Part shown: positions 8,619 to 15,213 of the stretch, in pieces
Position numbering within the stretch: position 1 is the first letter of the stretch
Layout: the number at the start of each line of letters is the position of its first letter
Assembly: GCF_003634695.1 (NCBI RefSeq)
Contig: NZ_RBWV01000013.1
Span: forward strand, 62,001 to 126,000
Length of the DNA stretch: 64,000 bases
From: Motilibacter peucedani
GTDB lineage: Bacteria; Actinomycetota; Actinomycetes; Motilibacterales; Motilibacteraceae
Direction: 5' to 3'
The notes under the pieces: model-generated
What the model was told of the DNA's origin: nothing
Seen by the model: the letters and a program-made list of their open reading frames with translations, nothing else
Databases searched by the model: none
Program-made: the position numbers and the translations under genes

Positions 8619-10473
8619 AGCGCGGCACCACGCGCGCGACCTCGGCGAACGTCGTCTCGCCGCGGGCGGCCAGCTCGAGGGCGGCCGACCGCAGCGACCG
8701 GAACCCCTCCGCCTCGGCGGCCCGGGCGAGCGCGGCCTCGCTGGGGTCGCGCAGCAGCACACCGCGCAGCGTCGGCGTGATCTCGATGACCTCGTAGATG
8801 CCGCAGCGGCCCTTGTAGCCGGTGCCGCCGCACTGCGTGCAGCCCTCGCCCTTGCGCGGGGCCGCGACGGCCTGGAGCTCGACCGGCACACCCAGCGACT
8901 CGGCGAGCACCGGGTCGAGCGGCTCGGGGCGCGCGCAGCTGGTGCACACGCGGCGTACCAGTCGCTGCGCCACCACGCAGGTCAGCGACGAGGCGACGAG
9001 GAACGGCTCGATGCCCATGTCGACCATGCGGGTGATGGCCGCGACCGCCGAGTTGGTGTGCAGGGTCGAGAGCACGAGGTGGCCGGTCATCGACGCGGTC
9101 AGCGCCAGCTCGGCGGTCTCGGCGTCACGGACCTCGCCGACGAGGACCACGTCGGGGTCCTGGCGCAGGATCGAGCGCAGGCCCTTGGCGAAGGTCATGC
9201 CGGCCCGCTCGTTGGTCTGCGTCTGCGTGATGCCGGGGATCTGGATCTCGACCGGGTCCTCGAGCGTCACGATGTTGCGCGTCGGGTCGACGATCTCCGA
9301 GAGCGCGGCGTAGAGGGTCGAGGTCTTGCCCGAGCCGGTGGGGCCGGTGATGAGCACCAGGCCCTGCGGCTGCTGCATCGAGGCGCGGATCTTCGCCAGC
9401 TGCGGAGCAGACATGCCCATCGCGTCGAGCTGCTTGATCTGCTCGGCGCCCATCAGCAGACGGATGACGACCTTCTCGCCGTGGATCGAGGGCATGGTCG
9501 AGATGCGGGTGTCGACCGAGGTGCCGTCGACGCTGATGCGGGCGCGGCCGTCCTGCGGCACCCGGCGCTCGGCGATGTCGAGGCCCGAGGTGATCTTGAT
9601 GCGGCTGACGACGGCCGGTGCCGCGCGGCGGGGCACGGTCATGACGTCGCGCAGCATGCCGTCGACGCGGTAGCGGATGCGCAGCACGTCGCGCTGGGGC
9701 TCGATGTGGATGTCGGAGGCACCGGCGCGCACGGCGTCGGAGAGCACCATGTTGACCAGGCGGACCGTCGGGGCGTCGTCGGGCGAGCCGCCGGTCTCCT
9801 GGGTGTCGTCGGTGTCGGGCGTGATGCCCTCGAGCACGTCGGCGACGACGACGTTGTCCTCCGACAGCGACCACGCGCGGTGCAGGTGCTCGCGCACCTG
9901 GCTCGAGGTCGCCACGAGCACGTCGAGGCGGGGAGCGTTGGTGTAGAGGCGTACGTCGTCGAGCGCCAGCACGTTGGTCGGGTCGGAGGTCGCGACCCGC
10001 AGCGCACCGTCGGGCGCGCGGTCGACGACGAGGACGCCCGTACGCTCCGCGACCGAGCGCGGCAGCGAGCGCGCGACCTCGGGGCTGACCACGACGGCGC
10101 CGAGGTCGACGACCTGGAGGCCGAGCACGTCGGCGAGAGCCTGGGCGACCTGGCGCTCCGAGGCGAAGCCGAGCTCGGTGATGATCTCGCCGAGCCGCTT
10201 GCGCTCGCCGGAGGCATCGGTCTTCTGCGCGCCGAGGGCGCGCTCGAGGTCGGCCTGCGTGAGCACGCCGGCCTCGACGAGCACGTCGCCGATGCGCTTG
10301 CGGGTCCCGCCGCCGTAGCCGTTCGCGCCGGCGTAGCTCGAGCTCGCTGCCGGTGCGGCAGCCGGTTGCTGGGTGGCCGGCTCCGGCGTCGAGCTGACCG
10401 CGTAGGGCAGGTCGGAGTAGGCGTGCCGTCCTCGTGACAGGGTCGACTCGTCGCGGGCCGTGGGAATGCTCAC
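8611..10473 (-). CDS. GspE/PilB type II secretion or type IV pilus assembly ATPase
   Basis: Hexameric traffic ATPase powering pilus or pseudopilus assembly. The 620-residue product has an N-terminal MshEN/T2SSE-N domain (IGDVLVEAGVLTQADLERAL, near residue 55) and a core ATPase. Visible motifs are Walker A (GPTGSGKTSTLY), the Asp box (TLEDPVE), the His box (GHLVLSTLHTNSA) and a tetracysteine zinc motif made of CTSC and, further on, CTQCGG plus GRCG. The GTG at 10473 is chosen since the family N-terminus begins shortly after it; the frame stays open upstream without coding character. No pilC, pilM, pilin or secretin gene is near, so the ATPase is orphaned here. Its 5' side faces the palindrome-flanked gene at 10746. 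Confidence 0.88.
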   Translation of the reverse strand: MSIPTARDESTLSRGRHAYSDLPYAVSSTPEPATQQPAAAPAASSSYAGANGYGGGTRKRIGDVLVEAGVLTQADLERALGAQKTDASGERKRLGEIITELGFASERQVAQALADVLGLQVVDLGAVVVSPEVARSLPRSVAERTGVLVVDRAPDGALRVATSDPTNVLALDDVRLYTNAPRLDVLVATSSQVREHLHRAWSLSEDNVVVADVLEGITPDTDDTQETGGSPDDAPTVRLVNMVLSDAVRAGASDIHIEPQRDVLRIRYRVDGMLRDVMTVPRRAAPAVVSRIKITSGLDIAERRVPQDGRARISVDGTSVDTRISTMPSIHGEKVVIRLLMGAEQIKQLDAMGMSAPQLAKIRASMQQPQGLVLITGPTGSGKTSTLYAALSEIVDPTRNIVTLEDPVEIQIPGITQTQTNERAGMTFAKGLRSILRQDPDVVLVGEVRDAETAELALTASMTGHLVLSTLHTNSAVAAITRMVDMGIEPFLVASSLTCVVAQRLVRRVCTSCARPEPLDPVLAESLGVPVELQAVAAPRKGEGCTQCGGTGYKGRCGIYEVIEITPTLRGVLLRDPSEAALARAAEAEGFRSLRSAALELAARGETTFAEVARVVPRFS

Positions 10474-10586
10474 GCAGTCTCTTCGGAGCAGATCCGCTCC
10501 TGCTGTAGCCCGGGGCAGCGGTGTTCCTGTCCGGTGCCTCGCGCTCGCGGCACGTTCGGCAGCGGCATGGCTCAGGCAGGCGCGCG

Positions 10587-10650
10587 AGTGGTAGCAGATC
10601 GAGCCCGGCGGGAGCCGAGGTGCTACCGCTGGCGTGGAACTGCTACCGCT
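10587..10650. repeat. 64-nt nested palindromic unit, upstream (degenerate) copy
   Basis: Outer arms AGTGGTAGCA (10587-10596) and TGCTACCGCT (10641-10650), inner arms GGCGGGAGCC (10607-10616) and TGCTACCGCT (10621-10630), with GAGG in the centre. Total length and arm positions are exactly those of the units after the gene at 11681, 11826 and 11951. The two 10-nt linkers share only 2-3 of 10 positions with those units, while the arms share 8-10 of 10. It lies in the 272-nt gap between gspE and the AbiEi/DUF559 gene, 96 nt before the latter's ATG. Confidence 0.75.
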
Positions 10651-10745
10651 GGTGCCCGATGTGCCTGGTCGAGCTGCGCGCCCTCGGCTCCCGGGCATGT
10701 GGACGACGGGCGGTGCTCCGAGCGCCGGAGCCCGAGACTGACGCG

Positions 10746-11681
10746 ATGACCCCCGGCCTGCTCGCCCTCGCCACCGCCCAGGGCGGTGTCTTCTCCGCCG
10801 CCGATGCCGGTGTGCACGGGTTCCCGCCCGACGAGGTAGCGCGGCTCGTGGCGGAGGGGAGGTGGGTGCGCCTCCGCCACGGCGTCTACTCCCTGCCCGA
10901 CGAGGTCGACCCCACCGGTGCCCATCGCCTGGCGGTGCGCGCGGCGCAGCTGTGCGTGGCCCACGCCGTCGCGAGCCACTCGTCGGCGGCCCTGCTGCTC
11001 GGCATGGTCCTCCTCGAGCCGCCGTCGACGGTGACGCTGACCGCGGCCCGGGCCGACCACCGCAAGCGTCCGGGGCTGCACGTCCTGCGCGCACCGCTGC
11101 CGGACGAGCACGTGCGCGCCGACGGCCACGGCGTACCAGTCACCTCCGGAGCCCGCACGGCCATCGATCTCGCGCGCTCACTCCCGCTGCATGCCGCCGT
11201 GGTCGCCATGGACTCGGCACTGCGGCTGCGCCTCGCCACACCGGAGGCGCTCGACGAGGCGCTGCAGGCCGTACGCGGCTGGCGCGGTGCGCCCCAGGCG
11301 GTGCGCGCCGTACGCCTGGCTGACGGACGGTCCGAGTCGCCCGGCGAGACGCTCGCCCGCCTGGTGATGGCCGAGCTCGGCCTGCCGACGCCTGTTCCCC
11401 AGGGCGTCGTGCGCGGTGCGAGCGGGCGTCCGTACCGCGGTGACCTCGTCCTCGAGGAGCACCATGTCGTCGTCGAGTTCGACGGCTGGTCGAAGTACGC
11501 CGGCGACGGCTCGACCTCGGCCGCGGAGGTCCTGCGCGCGGAGAAGCGGCGAGAGGACGACCTGCGCGCGGCGGGCTACGAGTTCGTCCGGCTCGAGTGG
11601 CGCGACCTCCACGACCCGGGGCGGCTCGAGCACGTGGTGCGCGCGGCCCTGGAGCGCTCAGCCCGGCGTCATGGGCGCTGA
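10746..11681 (+). CDS. AbiEi-type winged-helix protein with C-terminal DUF559 nuclease-fold domain
   Basis: A 311-residue protein. Residues about 1-50 resemble the AbiEi antitoxin winged-helix domain (GGVFSAADA, GRWVRLRHGVYSLP). The C-terminal 100 residues resemble DUF559/Vsr-like endonuclease folds: RGDLVLEEHHVVVEFDGW, then EKRREDDLRAAGYEFVRLEW. The conserved Asp and Glu/Lys positions suggest a PD-(D/E)xK-type active site. AbiEi antitoxins of type IV toxin-antitoxin systems bind inverted repeats and repress their own operon. Here no AbiEii toxin gene is present. One palindromic unit lies upstream, and three begin within the stop codon and run on downstream. The ATG at 10746 has no strong ribosome-binding site. 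Binding of this protein to the repeats is inference. Confidence 0.75.
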   Translation: MTPGLLALATAQGGVFSAADAGVHGFPPDEVARLVAEGRWVRLRHGVYSLPDEVDPTGAHRLAVRAAQLCVAHAVASHSSAALLLGMVLLEPPSTVTLTAARADHRKRPGLHVLRAPLPDEHVRADGHGVPVTSGARTAIDLARSLPLHAAVVAMDSALRLRLATPEALDEALQAVRGWRGAPQAVRAVRLADGRSESPGETLARLVMAELGLPTPVPQGVVRGASGRPYRGDLVLEEHHVVVEFDGWSKYAGDGSTSAAEVLRAEKRREDDLRAAGYEFVRLEWRDLHDPGRLEHVVRAALERSARRHGR

Positions 11682-11744
11682 GCGGTAGCAAGGGAGGGTC
11701 GGCGGTAGCCGAGGGGCTACCGCCGGGTCGTGGTTGCTACCGCT
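11681..11744. repeat. 64-nt nested palindrome, downstream copy 1
   Basis: Outer arms AGCGGTAGCAA (11681-11691) and TTGCTACCGCT (11734-11744) are perfect reverse complements. Inner arms GGCGGTAGCC (11701-11710) and GGCTACCGCC (11715-11724) are also perfect, with the loop GAGG. The first base is the last base of the preceding gene's stop codon. Confidence 0.9.
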
Positions 11745-11825
11745 GAGGTCGGGGTTGCCACCGCTCGGCCGCGTCGGCTACCGCTGGGCCGCGTCGGCTA
11801 CCGCTGGGCTGGCTCTCGGCAGGTG

Positions 11826-11889
11826 AGCGGTAGCAAGGGAGGGTCGGCGGTAGCCGAGGGGCTACCGCCGGGTCGTGGTTGCTACCGCT
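11826..11889. repeat. 64-nt nested palindrome, downstream copy 2
   Basis: Identical to copy 1 at every position, with outer arms 11826-11836 and 11879-11889 and inner arms 11846-11855 and 11860-11869. Confidence 0.9.
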
Positions 11890-11950
11890 GAGGTCGGGGT
11901 TGCCACCGCTCGGCCGCGTCGGCTACCGCTGGGCTGGCGCTCGGCAGGTG

Positions 11951-12013
11951 AGCGGTAGCAAAGCGGTCCGGAGGTAGCCGAGGGGCTACCGCCGGGTCGT
12001 GGTTGCTACCGCT
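11951..12013. repeat. 63-nt nested palindrome, downstream copy 3
   Basis: Outer arms 11951-11961 and 12003-12013 are intact. The left inner arm is shortened to GGTAGCC (11973-11979), while the right arm GGCTACCGCC (11984-11993) is unchanged. The left linker differs from copies 1 and 2 and the unit is one base shorter. Confidence 0.85.
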
Positions 12014-12052
12014 GGGGTCGAGGTTCCACCGCCGAGGTCGCGATAGGCGCGC

Positions 12053-12766
12053 TCACCCCCAGGCGGGCGACCAGGTGCCGAGGGCGGCGGAGAGGAGCGT
12101 CGCGCCGACGGCGACGACGAGGGACGCGGAGACGAGCACCAGGTCCGGACTGCCGAGCGGGGACGTGCGGGCGGAGGTGCGCGGGCGGCCGGAGTCGAAG
12201 CCGCGGGCGTCCATGGCCGTGGCCAGGCGGGTGCTGCGGCGGACGGCGGCGACGAGGAGCGCGAAGCAGCGGGCGGCGAAGGCGCGTACGACTGCGGCGG
12301 GGCTGCGCCGGTCGCCGAGGCCGCGGGCGCGGCGGGCCAGCCCGCTCATGCGCCACTCCTCCTGGAGCAGGGGCAGCAGGCGCAGGGCGGCGAGGGCGCC
12401 GTAGGCGAAGCGCGCCGGGGCGTGCAGCCGCTGGACGAGCGCGTCTGCGAGCTCGGTGGGGTCGACGAGACCGGCGTAGAGCGCGCCGGGCAGCGCCACC
12501 GCCAGCACGCGCAGCGCCATGGCGAGGCCGCGGTCCCACACCAGCCCTGCGCCCGGCGCGAGCAGGGCGGTGGAGAAGCCCACGCCGGCCGCCGCGACGA
12601 AGACCGGGACCGAGCGGCGGGCCGAGGTGGCCACCGGCAGCCCGGAGAGCAGCCACGCGAGGGCGGGCACGAGCAGCAGCACCGGCGTGACGGCGTCGCG
12701 GGCCAGCAGTGCGGCGAGTCCGACCACCGTGCAGGCGAGCAGGCCGGAGAGCGGGTTGACGCTCAC
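12053..12766 (-). CDS. ECF transporter T component (YkoC-like)
   Basis: Membrane-embedded coupling subunit of an energy-coupling-factor importer, 237 residues with about five hydrophobic segments. It carries two Ala-Arg-Gly signatures typical of EcfT cytoplasmic coupling helices (LARRARGLGD and AMDARGFDSG). The GTG at 12766 overlaps the stop of the dual ATPase gene (GTGA), so translation is coupled. It is the last gene of the riboswitch-controlled YkoE-D-C operon and should move hydroxymethylpyrimidine or thiamine with its partners. Its 3' end borders the palindrome array. Confidence 0.85.
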   Translation of the reverse strand: MSVNPLSGLLACTVVGLAALLARDAVTPVLLLVPALAWLLSGLPVATSARRSVPVFVAAAGVGFSTALLAPGAGLVWDRGLAMALRVLAVALPGALYAGLVDPTELADALVQRLHAPARFAYGALAALRLLPLLQEEWRMSGLARRARGLGDRRSPAAVVRAFAARCFALLVAAVRRSTRLATAMDARGFDSGRPRTSARTSPLGSPDLVLVSASLVVAVGATLLSAALGTWSPAWG

Positions 12767-14175
12767 CCGAGGACCAGCTCGCGCGCCGCCAGTGCACCGA
12801 CGAGCGGCCGGTCGTGGGTGACCGCGGCGACAGAGCGGCCCTCCTCGAGCAGCGCCTGCAGCAGCCGCACGAGCTCGGCCCAGGTGCGCGCGTCCTGCCC
12901 GAAGCTCGGCTCGTCGAGCACCAGCACCTGAGGCGCGGCGGCCAGGACGGCGGCGACCGAGAGCCGGCGCTGCTCGCCCCCGGACAGCGTGTGCGGGTCG
13001 GCGGCGGCGAGCCGTGCCAGGCCGAGCCGCTCGAGCAGGTCGGTCGCCGTCGACGGGGCACCGCCCGCCAGCCGGACGCCGAGGGCGACCTCGTCGACGA
13101 CGCGGCCGGTGACGAACTGCTGCTCGGGGCGCTGGAAGACGCTGCCGACCGCGCCGGCCAGCGCACTGGCGCGCCACGTGCACAGCGGACGGCGGTCGGC
13201 GCTCAGGGCCGGCGTCGCGCGTACGCTGCCCGCGCTCGGCCGCAGCAGGCCTCCGAGCGCCTGGGCGAAGGTGGTCTTGCCGACGCCGTTGCGGCCGGTG
13301 ACCGCGACGGCCTCCCCGCGGTGGAGCACGAGCGAGACGTCCTCGGGTGAGGGCCGGGAAGCACCGCGGTGCCGGTGCGTCACGGACTCCGCCTGCAGGA
13401 GGGCCTCCCCGGCGGCGGGCGCGTGCCACGGCCACGACGGCTCGAAGCCCGGCACCCACACACGGTGCTCGGCCAGCCAGCGCCCGCGCTCGCCGGAGAG
13501 CACGGCGGCCGGCGGGCCGTCGGCCACGACGCCGGACGCGTCCAGGGCGACCACCCGGTCGACCAGGTCGAGCCAGGGCCCTGGCCGGTGCTCGACCATG
13601 ACCAGCCCTGCGCCGGTGCGCTCGAGCACGCGACCGACCGCCGCGCGGGCCACAAGCACGCCGGCCGGGTCGAGGCTGGCGGTCGGCTCGTCGAGCAGCA
13701 GGAGTTCGGGCCGCAGGGCGACGACCCCCGCGAGGGCGAGGCGCTGCGCCTCGCCGCCGGAGAGCCCGGCGGTGGCGCGGGAGCGGCCGAGGGTGAACCC
13801 GACGTCGTCGAGCGCCTCGTCCACGCGCGGCCAGATCTCCGCCGGCTCGACGCCCCAGCACTCGGGCCCGAACGCGACGTCGTCACCGGCGCGCGCCATC
13901 ACCAGGCTCGTGGCCGGGTCCTGCTGCACCAGCCCGGCGCGGCCGCGCGCTTCGCGGGCGTCGACGCCGTCGAGGGTGATGCGGCCCTCGGTCTCCTCGG
14001 CCGAGGACGGGTCGAGCAGCCCGGCGAGCGCGAGCAGGAGCGTGCTCTTGCCGGCCCCGGACGGGCCGACGAGCAGGACCTTCTCACCGGGCGCGACCTC
14101 GAGGTCCAGCTCGCGCACCGCCCAGGCCCGGCGGCCGGCGTGGCGCCAGCCCCAGCCCGTGACGGACACCTGCAT
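12763..14175 (-). CDS. Dual-domain ECF/ABC ATP-binding protein (YkoD-like)
   Basis: A 470-residue fusion of two ABC ATPases that energises vitamin uptake. Domain 1 has Walker A GPSGAGKST, signature LSGGEAQR and Walker B LLLLDEP. Domain 2 has GRNGVGKTT, LSGGEQRR and LVLDEPSFGQD. Both domains look catalytically complete. The fused layout is that of YkoD in the YkoEDC thiamine-precursor transporter. Only 3 nt separate its ATG from the S-component stop, and it overlaps the T component by four bases. The TPP riboswitch upstream of the operon supports the substrate assignment. Confidence 0.9.
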   Translation of the reverse strand: MQVSVTGWGWRHAGRRAWAVRELDLEVAPGEKVLLVGPSGAGKSTLLLALAGLLDPSSAEETEGRITLDGVDAREARGRAGLVQQDPATSLVMARAGDDVAFGPECWGVEPAEIWPRVDEALDDVGFTLGRSRATAGLSGGEAQRLALAGVVALRPELLLLDEPTASLDPAGVLVARAAVGRVLERTGAGLVMVEHRPGPWLDLVDRVVALDASGVVADGPPAAVLSGERGRWLAEHRVWVPGFEPSWPWHAPAAGEALLQAESVTHRHRGASRPSPEDVSLVLHRGEAVAVTGRNGVGKTTFAQALGGLLRPSAGSVRATPALSADRRPLCTWRASALAGAVGSVFQRPEQQFVTGRVVDEVALGVRLAGGAPSTATDLLERLGLARLAAADPHTLSGGEQRRLSVAAVLAAAPQVLVLDEPSFGQDARTWAELVRLLQALLEEGRSVAAVTHDRPLVGALAARELVLG

Positions 14176-14178
14176 GCG

Positions 14179-14961
14179 CTAGACCAGCTCGCGGCTGCGG
14201 CCGGCCGCGAAGGCGCCGAGGGCGCCGGTCGGCACCAGCGCGCGCAGCAGCCACCACGACAGGCCACCGGTCAGCACGGCGCCGGAGACGACGACGGCGA
14301 CGACGTAGGTGAGCTTCCACGGGCCCGACCAGTCGGCGTAGTAGTAGACGAGGTCGAGCAGCGCGGCGCCCAGGCCCGCCGCCGCACCGGCGAGCGCGGA
14401 GGGCACGAGGCCCCAGCGCCGGTAGCGGAACGCGGCCCACACGGCCTCGGCGCACAGCCCCTGGACGAGCCCGTAGACGATCACCGGCGCGCCGAACGAG
14501 CTCGCCAGGAGGTACTCGAGGGTCGAGGCGACGAGCTCGGCGAAGACCGCGGCGCCCGGCTTGCGGACGACCAGCGGCACGAGCGCGCCCGGCAGGAACC
14601 ACATGCCGTACATCACGGCCTGGCCGGGCGGGAAGCCCGAGAACGCCGGCGACACCGCGTTCCACAGCTGGGTCCACGCCCAGAAGACCACGCCGGACGC
14701 GACGGCCAGCACCGCCGCGGTGACGATGTCCACGGTGCGCCACGGTGCCCGGGGGCGGGTCAGGACGCCGAAGCAGACGAGCCCGGCGGCGACGAGCGCG
14801 ACCACGGCGTCGATGACGCTCGCGGCGCGCGGCAGGTCGGTCGCCTCGGTGCCGAGGTAGCCGAGCACGGCGGCGACGGCGCCCACGGCGACAATGACCG
14901 TGCCGGCGCGCGCGGCGGCGCCGGACGGGCGGGACGGGCCGGACGGGTGGGTGGTGGACAC
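14179..14961 (-). CDS. ECF transporter S component (YkoE family)
   Basis: Substrate-binding membrane subunit, 260 residues with six or more hydrophobic segments. It matches YkoE-type S components in its aromatic stretches (VVFWAWTQLWNAVSPAF, YGLVQGLCAEAVWAAF, DLVYYYADWSGPWKLTYV). The substrate is predicted to be thiamine or hydroxymethylpyrimidine. The GTG at 14961 is chosen because a perfect AGGAGGAA lies 2 nt upstream; longer reading frames start inside the riboswitch leader and are unlikely. First gene of the operon. Confidence 0.87.
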   Translation of the reverse strand: MSTTHPSGPSRPSGAAARAGTVIVAVGAVAAVLGYLGTEATDLPRAASVIDAVVALVAAGLVCFGVLTRPRAPWRTVDIVTAAVLAVASGVVFWAWTQLWNAVSPAFSGFPPGQAVMYGMWFLPGALVPLVVRKPGAAVFAELVASTLEYLLASSFGAPVIVYGLVQGLCAEAVWAAFRYRRWGLVPSALAGAAAGLGAALLDLVYYYADWSGPWKLTYVVAVVVSGAVLTGGLSWWLLRALVPTGALGAFAAGRSRELV

Positions 14962-14963
14962 GG

Positions 14964-14993
14964 TTCCTCCTGGACGCGGACGACGTAGGAGGA
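14964..14993 (-). promoter_or_regulatory. Shine-Dalgarno-sequestering hairpin of the thiamine operon
   Basis: On the transcript TCCTCCT (14987-14993) can pair over seven perfect bases with the ribosome-binding site AGGAGGA (14965-14971), leaving a 15-nt loop. No terminator T-tract lies between the riboswitch and the start. This suggests the TPP aptamer controls translation initiation rather than termination. Confidence 0.6.
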
Positions 14994-15057
14994 GAGGTGA
15001 AGGCATCTGACGAGCCACCGCGTGGCGCGGCCCGAGGGACGCGCCGCTCGGTGGAGA

Positions 15058-15146
15058 TCCGACTCCCTGCGCCGGCATGACCCGGATCAGGTTCGAGGGT
15101 CTGTGGGTCGTCCCACACTCTCAGCGCTGCAGCGCTCCCCTGCGGT
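15058..15146 (-). promoter_or_regulatory. TPP riboswitch (THI element)
   Basis: Read on the minus strand, the segment holds the conserved THI elements in order: GGGGAGC, GCTGAGAG, ACCCTCGAACCTGATC, then GGGTCATGCCGGCGCAGGGA. These are the two arms that bind the pyrimidine and pyrophosphate parts of thiamine pyrophosphate. It lies 97-185 nt upstream of the YkoE-like gene. High thiamine pyrophosphate should switch the operon off. Confidence 0.93.
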
Positions 15147-15157
15147 GGTGCGCTGCG

Positions 15158-15163
15158 AGATTA
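15158..15163 (-). promoter_or_regulatory. -10 element of the thiamine transporter operon
   Basis: TAATCT on the minus strand lies just upstream of the riboswitch. The predicted transcript start near 15151 would include the whole aptamer. No clear -35 is seen. Confidence 0.4.
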
Positions 15164-15213
15164 CACCCGTGCGTACCCGTAAGACGGCGGGGTGCCCGGT
15201 CGATGAGGACGTC

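Larger units (their letters stand above)
11679..12040. repeat. Three-copy repeat array rich in GCGGTAGC/GCTACCGC
   Basis: Repeats start at 11679, 11824 and 11949 (periods 145 and 125 bp). Copy 2 equals copy 1 minus a 20-bp internal duplication (GGCTACCGCT at 11777 and 11797), with one other mismatch. Copy 3 is more diverged and truncated. Fourteen exact GCGGTAGC/GCTACCGC cores occur. Successive cores start about 20-21 bp apart, except across the inner hairpin. The array fills the whole gap between the AbiEi/DUF559 gene and the thiamine transporter genes. No reading frame here looks coding. Confidence 0.9.

Noticed and set aside
11679-12040. CRISPR array
   Set aside because: Repeat periods are unequal (145 and 125 bp), the units are nested palindromes, there are no unique spacers and no cas genes.
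10587-12040. Insertion sequence with terminal inverted repeats
   Set aside because: No transposase and no target-site duplication are visible; the palindromes are internal and multiple rather than simple element ends.
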